A DNA stretch of 64,000 nucleotides from an uncultured Clostridia bacterium (GTDB taxonomy: Bacteria > Bacillota > Clostridia > TANB77 > CAG-508), in the NCBI GenBank assembly GCA_934154445.1, contig CAKPGC010000008.1, positions 12,055 through 76,054 of the forward strand. Reading direction: 5' to 3'. Shown here in pieces: positions 18,302 to 25,292 of this stretch; the first letter of the stretch is position 1, and every line of letters starts with the position of its first letter. The notes under the pieces are model-generated. The model saw nothing but the letters and a program-made list of their open reading frames with translations, was not told where the DNA came from and searched no databases. Position numbers and translations under genes: made by a program.

Positions 18302-18370
18302 CAAAAATAAGCCGTTTTGATTATTAGATGAGTAATTTATCATCTTTTAAATTAAATCGGCTTATTTTTG
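18302..18370 (-). repeat. Large stem-loop downstream of the zinc-ribbon gene
   Basis: CAAAAATAAGCCG (18,302-18,314) pairs perfectly with CGGCTTATTTTTG (18,358-18,370). An inner stem TTAGATGA/TCATCT lies between. It follows the terminator at 18,384 and may be a second terminator or an element structure. Confidence 0.6.
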
Positions 18371-18383
18371 ATGTTACAGATAT

Positions 18384-18406
18384 AAAAAAGAGGGAAATTC
18401 CCTCTT
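18384..18406 (-). terminator. Terminator of the zinc-ribbon membrane operon
   Basis: AAGAGGGAA and TTCCCTCTT form a hairpin followed on the minus strand by TTTTTTA, at the 3' end of the gene ending at 18405. Confidence 0.85.
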
Positions 18407-19694
18407 AATTTTGTATAGATGTTAATATTCCATCTGTAAAATATAAATAGTTAGGATATCCATATACCCATTGTTCATAAACGTGTCCTGATGTAACTGT
18501 TCTATTTACACTTTGAGGCTTTCCCCACATAGAATCTAAGACATCTTGTTGAGTCATTCCTATTGTTACACCTTCACGTTTTTTTCTTGCTTTTTCTTCT
18601 GCTTCTTCCTTTGCCTTTTCTTCTGCTTCTTTCTTTGCTCTAGCTTTTTCTTCTGCTTCTTCCTGTGCTTTTCTCTCTGCTTCAATTCGTTCTTTTTCTG
18701 TTTTTGCATTATTATATAATTCGTTTATTTCTGCATTATTTTCATTAAGCAAATTAGATAACGTAGACATTACACTACTATAATTATTTTGATTCATATA
18801 TTCTCTTGCTTTCGCTAGTGCCTCATCTATTTCTATATGCTTACTAACTGAATTATACAAATCTGTGATTTCTGCATTTCCTATATCTTTAAAATCAAAT
18901 AATGTATTTTGGGCTGACTTATAGTCATTGTCATTTATAAATTCATTAGCTGTTTGTAGTGCTTGTTGAATAGACTTGTCTTGAATTTCACTTATTTTAT
19001 TTTGACATTCATCATATACATTAGTTGTATCTTCTTCTTTTGCTTTATTTAATTCAATATATGCATTTATATAATCATTTTCATTTATATATTTAATTGA
19101 TTCCATATAGTTATTTATGTTTTTATAATTATTTTCTATATGCTTATTATTTAAACTTTGTTTTAATTTTTCTAGAAAGTCTAATAGGTTATTGTCATTT
19201 CCTTGTTTAATATTTTCTATATTTTCATTAATAACTATATAAACTTTATTTAATGCTTCTTTCTCAAAATCATTATATTTTTTTTGATATATATTGATAA
19301 CATTTTTTAATTCTTCAGGATTATTTTCTTTAATTAATGTATAACATTTATCTAATTGAACATTATATATTATTTTATTTGCACAAGTTATTACCCCCAA
19401 AATTATCAAAGATGCCAAAATGCCTAACAATATAGTTGCTATTAGAGTTCTTATTATTTTCCATTTTAGTTCACTTGGAAAAATATATTTTATTTTTTTT
19501 TCTAAATTAAAATCGCAATAACGACATTTTTTTAATTTTAAATCTTCATACTCGCTAAAGCAATGAGGACATTCCATTATTTCCTTTTTTTCTATTTTAA
19601 ATTTTTCAATTAATTTTTCTTTATTTTTATCAATTAAATCTACTATAAACATTATTATAGCAAATGCAATTATTGATATTATTAGAATCCACAT
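18405..19694 (-). CDS. Zinc-ribbon membrane protein with coiled-coil and BamE/SmpA-like C-terminus
   Basis: 429 residues. TM1 is at residues 1-20, then a CPHC/CRYC zinc ribbon near 42-60 and TM2 near 80-105. A long charged helical region follows with TPR-like periodicity (residues 115-320) and a KAKEEAEEKARKK coiled coil near 340-365. The C-terminal 55 residues (GMTQQDVLDSMWGKPQSVNR, YLYFTDGILTSI) resemble the small BamE/SmpA fold. Function unknown. It is the last gene of a three-gene minus-strand set inside the element with the genes at 19,716 and 20,112, two of which share the zinc-ribbon and membrane plan. Confidence 0.75.
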   Translation of the reverse strand: MWILIISIIAFAIIMFIVDLIDKNKEKLIEKFKIEKKEIMECPHCFSEYEDLKLKKCRYCDFNLEKKIKYIFPSELKWKIIRTLIATILLGILASLIILGVITCANKIIYNVQLDKCYTLIKENNPEELKNVINIYQKKYNDFEKEALNKVYIVINENIENIKQGNDNNLLDFLEKLKQSLNNKHIENNYKNINNYMESIKYINENDYINAYIELNKAKEEDTTNVYDECQNKISEIQDKSIQQALQTANEFINDNDYKSAQNTLFDFKDIGNAEITDLYNSVSKHIEIDEALAKAREYMNQNNYSSVMSTLSNLLNENNAEINELYNNAKTEKERIEAERKAQEEAEEKARAKKEAEEKAKEEAEEKARKKREGVTIGMTQQDVLDSMWGKPQSVNRTVTSGHVYEQWVYGYPNYLYFTDGILTSIQN

Positions 19695-19715
19695 AATTTT
19701 TACCTTTCATATATA

Positions 19716-20105
19716 TTATTTTTTAAATTCTATAAAATCTCCACTCTTACCATTTTCGATTTTTCTTAAAGTCAATCTGTTATCTCCAAAATTCCCCTCA
19801 TATTTGATACTTTCATTATCTGGTATTAATGTTATTTTTCCATTAAAATACTTATATGTTCCTTTATAAGTGACATTTGAATTATAAGTTGTTCCTACAG
19901 TATAGCCAACATTAAAGTTCATCTCAAAATGTTTATCTTCATATAATTTTAAATTTGCTGAATATCCTAAAGGAGATGAACTCCATTTTCCTATATTTTT
20001 ATTAGGAAGTTTTCCTAATATTGCATATACAATTATTGCTATTAATATGAATGCAATTATAATGCTACCACATATTACTATTATTTTTTTATTATTTTTT
20101 TCCAT
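19716..20105 (-). CDS. Small membrane-anchored beta-rich protein, unknown function
   Basis: 129 residues. A hydrophobic anchor at residues 7-30 is followed by a mostly beta domain with evenly spaced aromatic residues (KWSSSPLGYSANLKLYEDKHF, VTYKGTYKYFNGKITLIPD). This resembles small lipocalin-like or DUF-type extracytoplasmic domains, but I do not recognise a family. It sits 21 bases before the zinc-ribbon gene and 6 bases after the gene at 20,112, so it is part of the operon. Confidence 0.7.
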   Translation of the reverse strand: MEKNNKKIIVICGSIIIAFILIAIIVYAILGKLPNKNIGKWSSSPLGYSANLKLYEDKHFEMNFNVGYTVGTTYNSNVTYKGTYKYFNGKITLIPDNESIKYEGNFGDNRLTLRKIENGKSGDFIEFKK

Positions 20106-20111
20106 ATATTT

Positions 20112-20501
20112 TTACATCTCCTTATTCTTTATATCTTGCAACAAATTTATTATTTCTGCTATTGCTTCAAATAATAATGTACTAAGCCAAGTCATTACTG
20201 CAATCAATAATCCAAATACTAATCCAATCCAAAAATTAACTGCAATTATTAATATAATTGCTATAACAATTGAACAAATATAACCAATAATTTTATTTAT
20301 AACAACAATTAATGTAAATTTTTGTGCTACAACATTTGAACTATTACTAGAGTTTGTATATTCAATAGTTTTTTCTTCATTATTGTCTTGGACTTTATTT
20401 TCTAATAAATCATTGCCACAATTATGACAGTAACGTTCGCCTCTATTTATGGCTTTACAATTATTACAGATAATTAATTTATCCTTATCAAATTCTTCCA
20501 C
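20112..20501 (-). CDS. Zinc-ribbon protein with two membrane segments
   Basis: 129 residues from the GTG at 20501, which has GGGGGTG 5 bases upstream. The N-terminal zinc ribbon CNNCKAINRGERYCHNCGN (residues about 12-30) is followed by a linker and a hydrophobic region of two adjacent membrane helices (residues 75-115). First gene of the minus-strand membrane set, divergent from the XRE gene at 20,616. Function unknown. Confidence 0.7.
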   Translation of the reverse strand: MEEFDKDKLIICNNCKAINRGERYCHNCGNDLLENKVQDNNEEKTIEYTNSSNSSNVVAQKFTLIVVINKIIGYICSIVIAIILIIAVNFWIGLVFGLLIAVMTWLSTLLFEAIAEIINLLQDIKNKEM

Positions 20502-20551
20502 TAAAACACCCCCAATCGTCAAAATTCAACAATCAATATTATAATACCATA

Positions 20552-20570
20552 CTTTCATTATTTGTGAAAG
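20552..20570. promoter_or_regulatory. Palindromic operator between divergent genes
   Basis: CTTTCATTATTTGTGAAAG has 6-bp perfect arms, and TGAAAG recurs just before the XRE start at 20,616. It is the likely binding site of that regulator, controlling both directions. TTGACA at 20,575-20,580 fits a plus-strand -35 box. Confidence 0.45.
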
Positions 20571-20615
20571 CATTTTTGACAAATTTTGTATTAAAATTTC
20601 ATTGGTGGTGAAAGT

Positions 20616-20834
20616 ATGAGTAAATATGATGAAAGATATAAAAAAATAGGACAAAACATTGCAAAATACAGAAAAGAAAAAGGGTTATCACAAGAAGAAC
20701 TTGCAAACGAAGTGGGGATAAGCTATTCATATATAATACAGATAGAAGCACCAAATGTTGTAAAAAAAATGTCATTAGAAGTATTATTTGACATTGCTGA
20801 TTTTTTACAAATTGATATAAAAAATTTATTATAA
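20616..20834 (+). CDS. Small XRE-family regulator of the element
   Basis: 72 residues, essentially a lone helix-turn-helix domain (IGQNIAKYRKEKGLSQEELANEVGISYSYIIQIEAPN). GGTGGTG precedes the ATG. It is divergent from the zinc-ribbon membrane set and probably controls it and itself through the palindrome at 20,552. Confidence 0.88.
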   Translation: MSKYDERYKKIGQNIAKYRKEKGLSQEELANEVGISYSYIIQIEAPNVVKKMSLEVLFDIADFLQIDIKNLL

Positions 20835-20870
20835 AAAGACTATCTACAATTAAAATGTAAATAGCCTTTT
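20833..20870. terminator. Terminator between convergent genes
   Basis: AAAAGACTAT and ATAGCCTTTT pair imperfectly around an AT loop, with A and T runs, between the XRE gene and the small gene ending at 20,874. Confidence 0.6.
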
Positions 20871-20873
20871 ATC

Positions 20874-21137
20874 TTATACATATATTTTTATAGTTTGATT
20901 ATAATTAAATTCAATTCGTATAAGCTTTTCTTTTATTTCAATATCTCCGACTTCATCTAAGCAAATTATTAACTGATTTTGTTCACTATCAGTCAATATT
21001 AAGTTTATTTTATTAAGTAAATATTTAACATTATTGATTTTAGTTATGTATGAAATATCTCCTATCAGTTCGACATATATGTTTTGATTTTGAAAATTAT
21101 TACTTAATTCTTCTTCTAATTCTTTTAAATTTTTCAT
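20874..21137 (-). CDS. Tiny beta-rich protein, paralog 3 of 3
   Basis: 87 residues from the ATG at 21137, which overlaps the previous stop as ATGA and has GGAGG 5 bases upstream. The layout is an N-terminal helix, then FQNQNIYVELIGD, and then alternating hydrophobic strands (KINLILTDSEQNQLIICLDEVGDIEIKEKLIRIEF). The same order and spacing occur in the two genes upstream. I do not recognise the family; a small beta-barrel is possible. Confidence 0.65.
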   Translation of the reverse strand: MKNLKELEEELSNNFQNQNIYVELIGDISYITKINNVKYLLNKINLILTDSEQNQLIICLDEVGDIEIKEKLIRIEFNYNQTIKIYV

Positions 21138-21421
21138 CTGTGCCTCCAATTTATTTCTTTTATAATAATACTAAGTTCATCAAGTTGTATTTTTAAAATT
21201 CTATTATCTATGTCAATATAACATATTTGTGTTATATTAACAACTAATCTATTTTTTTGTGTATAATCTGTTATATGTAACAAGCCATTTTTATTATTAA
21301 AATATAATTGAATATTATATAATTCAAATCTTAATTTATAATCTCCCATAGTTTCTATTACCACATTTTTATTTCTAAAAATTTTTAATTTTTGATTAAT
21401 TTGATTTTCTTCTACTTTCAT
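21134..21421 (-). CDS. Tiny beta-rich protein, paralog 2 of 3
   Basis: 95 residues, with AGGAGG before the ATG. Core: FRNKNVVIETMGDYKLRF, then GLLHITDYTQKNRLVVNITQICYIDIDNRILKIQL. It aligns by eye with the neighbours at 20,874 and 21,430 (N-V-x-V/I-E-x-x-G-D, then I-T-D and an Asn, then I-D/E-I and I-K/R-I). It ends in an ATGA overlap with paralog 3 and starts 9 bases after paralog 1, so the three are translationally coupled. Unknown function. Confidence 0.65.
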   Translation of the reverse strand: MKVEENQINQKLKIFRNKNVVIETMGDYKLRFELYNIQLYFNNKNGLLHITDYTQKNRLVVNITQICYIDIDNRILKIQLDELSIIIKEINWRHR

Positions 21422-21429
21422 AAGTCCTC

Positions 21430-21699
21430 CTATAATTCTATTAATAATTTAAAATCATCATATTTTAATTTAATTCTATATTCGTCATCAAAATCGATCT
21501 TTTTTAATGTTAGAAAATTAATTATAACATCTCTATCTTCATTTGATATAATTATTTTGTTTTTGCAAAATGTAATATCTGCATCACTAATCATTGTACT
21601 AGTTTGAACTGCACCATAAGTTTTTACAGTAACAGTCATATTTCTAAAATTTTTTAAAAGTAAATTTTTTAATTTTTCATAATTTAAGTTATTAATCAT
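21430..21699 (-). CDS. Tiny beta-rich protein, paralog 1 of 3
   Basis: 89 residues with GGAGGTG upstream. It has a helical N-terminus (NNLNYEKLKNLLLKNF) and then RNMTVTVKTYG, ADITFCKNKIIISNEDRDVIINFLTLKKIDFDDEYRIKLKY. It has the same plan as the two following genes but is more divergent. The start overlaps the 65-residue HTH gene by 8 bases. Unknown function. Confidence 0.65.
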   Translation of the reverse strand: MINNLNYEKLKNLLLKNFRNMTVTVKTYGAVQTSTMISDADITFCKNKIIISNEDRDVIINFLTLKKIDFDDEYRIKLKYDDFKLLIEL

Positions 21700-21889
21700 T
21701 ATTTGACACCTCCAAATTGTTATATCTTCGTTTTAACTTATACCATAATGTTTTATGACACTTTGCCTTATTCCAAGCTTGTTCATTTGTTATATTACCT
21801 TTTCTTATTTCATCATATAATTTTTTTAATTGTTTTATATTGGGTTTATATTCTGGTCTTCCAATTTTTTTATTTTTTAATTTATTCAT
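21692..21889 (-). CDS. Stand-alone resolvase-type HTH mini-protein
   Basis: 65 residues. The pattern KNKKIGRPEYKPNIKQLKKLYDEI..GNITNEQAWNKAKCHKTLWYKLKRRY matches the GRP-linker and HTH_7-like end of serine resolvases but has no catalytic domain. It starts within the end of the resolvase gene (AATGAATAA), so it is translated by coupling. It may occupy the same DNA sites as the resolvase and modulate it. Confidence 0.65.
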   Translation of the reverse strand: MNKLKNKKIGRPEYKPNIKQLKKLYDEIRKGNITNEQAWNKAKCHKTLWYKLKRRYNNLEVSNND

Positions 21890-22504
21890 TTTTTAAATCC
21901 TCACTTTCAAAAATTTTTACAAAATCGTAAAACTTGTTTCGTTTTAGTCCAGTCAGTTCTATTGCTTTTGTTCCTGTAATTTTTTTATTTTTCCATTGTG
22001 TATAAATATCTTCAAAATTGTTAGGTATTGTAACTTTAGGTCTACCAAACTTAATATTTTTAGCTTTTGCAACTGCAATTCCGTTCTGCTTGTCTTTTTC
22101 TTATTGTTTCTCTTTCATTTTGTGCTTTCCAACACATAATCTCAAAAATTATATTATTTATCATTTTAACCAAAGGCTTTATGCTTTCGTCATCATAATT
22201 TATATTTAATGCTGGAAGGTCTAACACACGCACATTAATTTCATTTTCTTTAAAATATTGCCACTCCTTTTTTAATTCTTCTTGATTTCTTCCAATTCTG
22301 TCTAGTTCTTTAATTACTAATGTATCTCCGTTTTTCTAATGATTTTTTCATATATTGATAACCGATTCTTTCAAAATCTTTTCCACTTTGTTTATCTTGA
22401 TAAATATATTTTTCTTCAATTCCTAAATTTTTTAATACTTCAAGTTGTCTATCTAAATTCTGGTCTTTTGAACTTACTCTTACATAAGCTACTGTTTTCG
22501 ACAA
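21882..22504 (-). CDS. Serine resolvase/invertase, needs two +1 frameshifts at CGG
   Basis: 206 residues if one C is dropped at each of two CGG codons. TTG at 22504 is the start, with GGAG 9 bases upstream, giving MSKTVAYVRVSSKDQNLDRQ with the catalytic Ser. Frame 1 runs to SLEK. Dropping the C at 22,330 gives GDTLVIKELDRIGRN, the conserved resolvase motif. Frame 2 runs to RQAE; dropping the C at 22,083 gives GIAVAKAKNIKFGRPK and the C-terminal HTH (ITGTKAIELTGLKRNKFYDF). With both corrections the length is exactly in frame to TAA. Without them it is three fragments. Confidence 0.85.
22081..22083 (-). other. CGG +1 recoding site 2 in the resolvase
   Basis: Zero frame reads GCA GAA CGG AAT TGC and soon reaches TAA. 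Dropping C gives GAA GGA ATT GCA GTT, reading EGIAV as expected. Confidence 0.85.
22328..22330 (-). other. CGG +1 recoding site 1 in the resolvase
   Basis: Zero frame reads GAA AAA CGG AGA and stops five codons later. Dropping C gives AAA GGA GAT ACA, reading KGDT, a family motif. Confidence 0.85.
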
Positions 22505-22533
22505 TATCATCATCTCCAATTTTTAATTTTTGT

Positions 22534-22595
22534 GTTTAGAAAAGTAGTAGTAACTTTCTAAATATTTATAAAGTATTTTACCAACTTTTCTAAAC
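22534..22595. promoter_or_regulatory. Dyad repeats upstream of the resolvase, possible res site
   Basis: GTTTAGAAAAGT (22,534-22,545) is the exact inverse of ACTTTTCTAAAC (22,584-22,595), and an additional AACTTTCTAAA lies between them. Three related half-sites immediately 5' of a serine resolvase gene fit a resolution or autoregulatory site. Confidence 0.55.
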
Positions 22596-22651
22596 AACTT
22601 TTTCATATATTTTTAATTGTTTATTTTTTTATACTTTTATCAACAATAATT

Positions 22652-22945
22652 TTAATCATCTTTTTTTACTGTCATAAATCTAAGAATGTCTTCAGTTATT
22701 CTAAATATTCTTTCAATTTCTAAAACTGCTTGATTTGTTGCTTTATAGTAAATTATTACATAATAACCTTTTTTATTTTTCTTAACTTCATAAGCTAAAT
22801 TTTTTAATCCAATTTCATCAATTTTTGTTATATCAATAATAGTTTTTATTTTTTCAATAATTTCATTTAATGCTTGTCTATATTCATCTTCTGTGAATAT
22901 TCCTTTTATTATTATTACACTTTCATATAAATTTTTATTTTCCAT
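22652..22945 (-). CDS. Ribosomal protein S6-like protein carried by the element
   Basis: 97 residues from the ATG at 22945, 9 bases after GGAGG. It has the full S6 pattern: YESVIIIKG, then IDEIGLKNLAYEVKKNKKGYYVIIYYKA and RIFRITEDILRFMTVKK. In bacteria S6 binds 16S rRNA with S18, and rpsF normally sits with ssb and rpsR. Neither is near here; the neighbours are unknown element genes. It may be an extra S6 paralog or a cargo RNA-binding protein. Whether the host has another rpsF cannot be seen. Confidence 0.82.
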   Translation of the reverse strand: MENKNLYESVIIIKGIFTEDEYRQALNEIIEKIKTIIDITKIDEIGLKNLAYEVKKNKKGYYVIIYYKATNQAVLEIERIFRITEDILRFMTVKKDD

Positions 22946-22976
22946 TTTCATATACCTCCATAATTTTTATACAGTA

Positions 22977-22995
22977 GGGAGAATTGAATTCTCCC
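22977..22995. repeat. 19-base palindrome in the S6-like gene leader
   Basis: GGGAGAATTGAATTCTCCC is a perfect inverted repeat between the S6-like gene and the gene ending at 23,008. It could be an attenuator, an RNA-binding site or a terminator without a clear T-tract. Confidence 0.55.
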
Positions 22996-23007
22996 ATTAT
23001 TTAATAT

Positions 23008-23409
23008 TTAAAATTCTTCACTTGCTATAAATAACCCACTTGACTTGATAACTTGTGTATTTTCATTTATTTTTAATAGTTCTTCATCATTTAATATTTT
23101 TGTTAATTCTATAAGTTTATTTACATTTTTAGTTTTTGCTGGTGTTTCATCTAATACTTTACTTTTTCCAAGTCCACTTGTACTAGCATAATTTTCGTTT
23201 TTCTTATGATAAAACTTACTTATATGTAATGAAATTTTTTTGTTGTAATTATATCTTAATGCGAATTCTAAATAATTTTCTTCATCAATTTGAATTTGTT
23301 TGATTAAAGTTTTTTCATTATAATAGATAAAATATTCAACATCTAAACTCCAGTTATTAAAGCATTTGTTATTTATTTTTAATATTTCTTGTTTTGTTAT
23401 TTTTCCCAT
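23008..23409 (-). CDS. Unknown element protein
   Basis: 133 residues from the ATG at 23409, with GGAAG 8 bases upstream. It begins MGKITKQEILKINNKCFNNW, then has a beta-rich centre with many aromatic residues (FIYYNEKTLIKQIQIDEENYLEFALRYNY) and ends with SSGLFIASEEF. I recognise no family. It lies between the S6-like gene and the gene at 23,450 on the same strand. Confidence 0.6.
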   Translation of the reverse strand: MGKITKQEILKINNKCFNNWSLDVEYFIYYNEKTLIKQIQIDEENYLEFALRYNYNKKISLHISKFYHKKNENYASTSGLGKSKVLDETPAKTKNVNKLIELTKILNDEELLKINENTQVIKSSGLFIASEEF

Positions 23410-23417
23410 ATTTACAA

Positions 23418-23464
23418 CTTCCTTTTTTATTTTTTTAGGAAGTTGGAGTTTATGCTCCAACTTC
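23418..23464 (-). promoter_or_regulatory. Two mutually exclusive hairpins over a ribosome-binding site
   Basis: On the minus strand GAAGTTGGAG pairs with CTCCAACTTC, and the stop codon of the upstream gene lies in that loop. The same AACTTCC can instead pair with GGAAGTT, which is the ribosome-binding site of the next gene. This suggests translational coupling. Confidence 0.45.
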
Positions 23465-23977
23465 AACTATTTTTTCTTGATTTTCGATTTTTTCATTTCT
23501 TAATTTTTTAGTAGTTTTCTCAACTTGTAAATCTTCTTCGGCTTTTTTTTCATTTTTAGGATTTTCAAATTTTTTAATTTTTGATTTTTCATCATCAACT
23601 ATTTTTATTTCTTTTTTAACTTTTTTACTTTCTTCATTTTCTTCTGTTTTTGTAGTTTTCTTTATTTTTAATATATACATTTCTGTCAATTCTTTTGTAT
23701 TTCCAGTATCAAATCCGTTTTCATATAAGAAGTTATTTATATGTCTAATTGTGCTTTTACTGTCCCATTTATCAATTTCATTATGTATTTTGACTTCTCC
23801 TTTTATAATTTCACACACTAAAAATCCAAAACTTTTCAAATATTTATCCCCAGTTTTTGTTGTTCCTACAAAAGCTTTTTGATGAAATGATTTTAATTTG
23901 CTCCAACTAGGTTGTAGTTCAATTTCTTTTAATTCTTCCTTTGTAACATTTTCATTTTTTACATTTTTCTTTTCCAT
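23450..23977 (-). CDS. Unknown element protein with charged tail
   Basis: 175 residues with GGAGG before the ATG. Residues about 20-105 form a globular region (LQPSWSKLKSFHQKAFVG, YLKSFGFLVCEII, WDSKSTIRHINNFLYENGF). The last 70 residues are Lys/Glu-rich and probably disordered. I recognise no family. First gene of a three-gene set leading to the S6-like gene. Confidence 0.6.
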   Translation of the reverse strand: MEKKNVKNENVTKEELKEIELQPSWSKLKSFHQKAFVGTTKTGDKYLKSFGFLVCEIIKGEVKIHNEIDKWDSKSTIRHINNFLYENGFDTGNTKELTEMYILKIKKTTKTEENEESKKVKKEIKIVDDEKSKIKKFENPKNEKKAEEDLQVEKTTKKLRNEKIENQEKIVEVGA

Positions 23978-24113
23978 AATAAAAATACCTCCAATTTTTA
24001 ATAGTTTTTAATATAGATAGATTTATACTATCTAAAATTTTTCCCATTACTATTGCAAATTGAAGATATTTTGTGATAAACTATATCTAGTATTGCAATA
24101 GCAATGCTTTCGT

Positions 24114-24166
24114 AACATATTAGCTGTCTTAACCGACCAAAGTTTGTTCAGCTAATATGTTTTTTT
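24114..24166 (+). terminator. Plus-strand terminator, possible small RNA end
   Basis: ACATATTAGCTG and CAGCTAATATGT are perfect 12-bp arms followed by TTTTTTTG. No plus-strand coding gene lies upstream, so a small RNA starting near 24,085 is possible, with TTGAAG at about 24,060 and TATATC about 16 bases on as a weak promoter. The rest of 23,978-24,396 shows no gene. Confidence 0.5.
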
Positions 24167-24248
24167 GTGTTCTAATGTTCTTTAGTATCATTTTAATTTT
24201 AACATTCAATAGACATCAACTCCTTTTATATAAATATATTATCAAAAC

Positions 24249-24382
24249 CTTTCAAACCCTTATGCCTGTAATGTTTTGACCTATATATAGCTTAACTCTG
24301 TTAGTTCACAAAGTCAAGCAATTTATGAACTTTTTTCAAACTTTTTTTATTCTGTATCTAAGGAATATCAAGGGTTTGAAAG
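24249..24382. repeat. 13-bp inverted repeat, 108 bases apart
   Basis: CTTTCAAACCCTT at 24,249-24,261 is the exact inverse of AAGGGTTTGAAAG at 24,370-24,382, just upstream of the methyltransferase promoter. Confidence 0.6.
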
Positions 24383-24396
24383 AGTTTCTACCTAAC

Positions 24397-24425
24397 TTGA
24401 CAAATACGAACATTTGTGTTATAAT
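24397..24425 (+). promoter_or_regulatory. Consensus sigma-A promoter of the methyltransferase
   Basis: TTGACA and TATAAT are both perfect, with a 17-base spacer. The spacer holds CGAACATTTGTGTT, one base off a LexA-type box arm. The 140-base leader contains two hairpins before GGAGAG. Confidence 0.8.
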
Positions 24426-24574
24426 ATATATGTAGGGAGTTATATTTTTTATAATTCTCTGTAACTTCTTAAATCAAAGAAGGTTTAATTTTATAATAAG
24501 ATTACGAGCCCATTTTAGATATTTCGTAACTTATTGATTTTAGATAAAAAAATCAGTAAAGGAGAGTGTCTATA

Positions 24575-25292
24575 ATGGACGAATTTATTTGTACTGGAGA
24601 AATTACTCCAAATTTTAGAAATAAAAATGTATTATTATATAATGAGGATTGTTTAAAAGTTCTTGAACAATTACCTAATGAAAGTATTGATTTAATTGTA
24701 AGTGATGTACCTTATCACATAGTAATTGGTAGTAGATGTAGTAAAAAACAAGGTTATCCGTCAAAAAAACAAGGAAAATTATTTGAACACGATAATATAA
24801 AACCAAAAGAATATTTACCTTTAATATATAGTAAATTAAAAGATAATTCACATTGTTATTTAATGATAAACGAAAGAAACCTTGCTCATCTTCAAATAGA
24901 GGCAGAGAAAGTTCGGTTTTAAATTCCAACAATTAATTATATGGAACAAAGGAAATGCCTTGCCTAACCATTACTATTTAAGATGTTATGAATGTATTTT
25001 GATGTTACGAAAAGGAAAATCAAAAGATATAAACCGTATGACAACAAAAAATATTCTTGATATTCCTAATATAAAACCCGGAACAAAGGTACATCCAACC
25101 GAAAAACCAGTTGATTTAATGAAAATATTAATAAAAAATTCTTCAAACGAAGGAGATATTGTTTGCGATATGTTTATGGGGTCTGGAAGTACTGGAGTTG
25201 CTTGTTTAGAAACTAATCGAAAGTTTATAGGTTGTGAAATAGATTCCGATTTTTACAATATTGCAGAAGATAGAATAAAAGGTATAGTGTGA
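24575..25292 (+). CDS. DNA N4/N6 methyltransferase (beta order), needs +1 frameshift at CGG
   Basis: 238 residues with one C dropped at 24,914. The ATG at 24575 lies 10 bases after GGAG. The first part has NEDCLKVLEQLPNESIDLIVSDVPYH, catalytic motif IV with DVPY in place of DPPY. After the shift GFKFQQLIIWNKGNALPNHYY and HPTEKPVDLMKILI follow, then the SAM motif I DMFMGSGSTGVACLETNRKFIGCEID at the end. That motif order is the beta class. The zero frame stops one codon after CGG (CGG TTT TAA). No restriction enzyme is adjacent, so it is a solitary methyltransferase. Confidence 0.85.
24914..24916 (+). other. CGG +1 recoding site in the methyltransferase
   Basis: Zero frame reads GTT CGG TTT TAA. 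Dropping C gives GTT GGT TTT AAA TTC, reading VGFKF, the expected sequence before QQLIIWNKG. Confidence 0.85.

Noticed and set aside
22081..22330. Resolvase and methyltransferase as ordinary pseudogenes
   Set aside because: The only defects are at CGG, with all motifs otherwise intact. True decay, as in the transposase remnant at 62,160, shows several stops and breaks at unrelated places.
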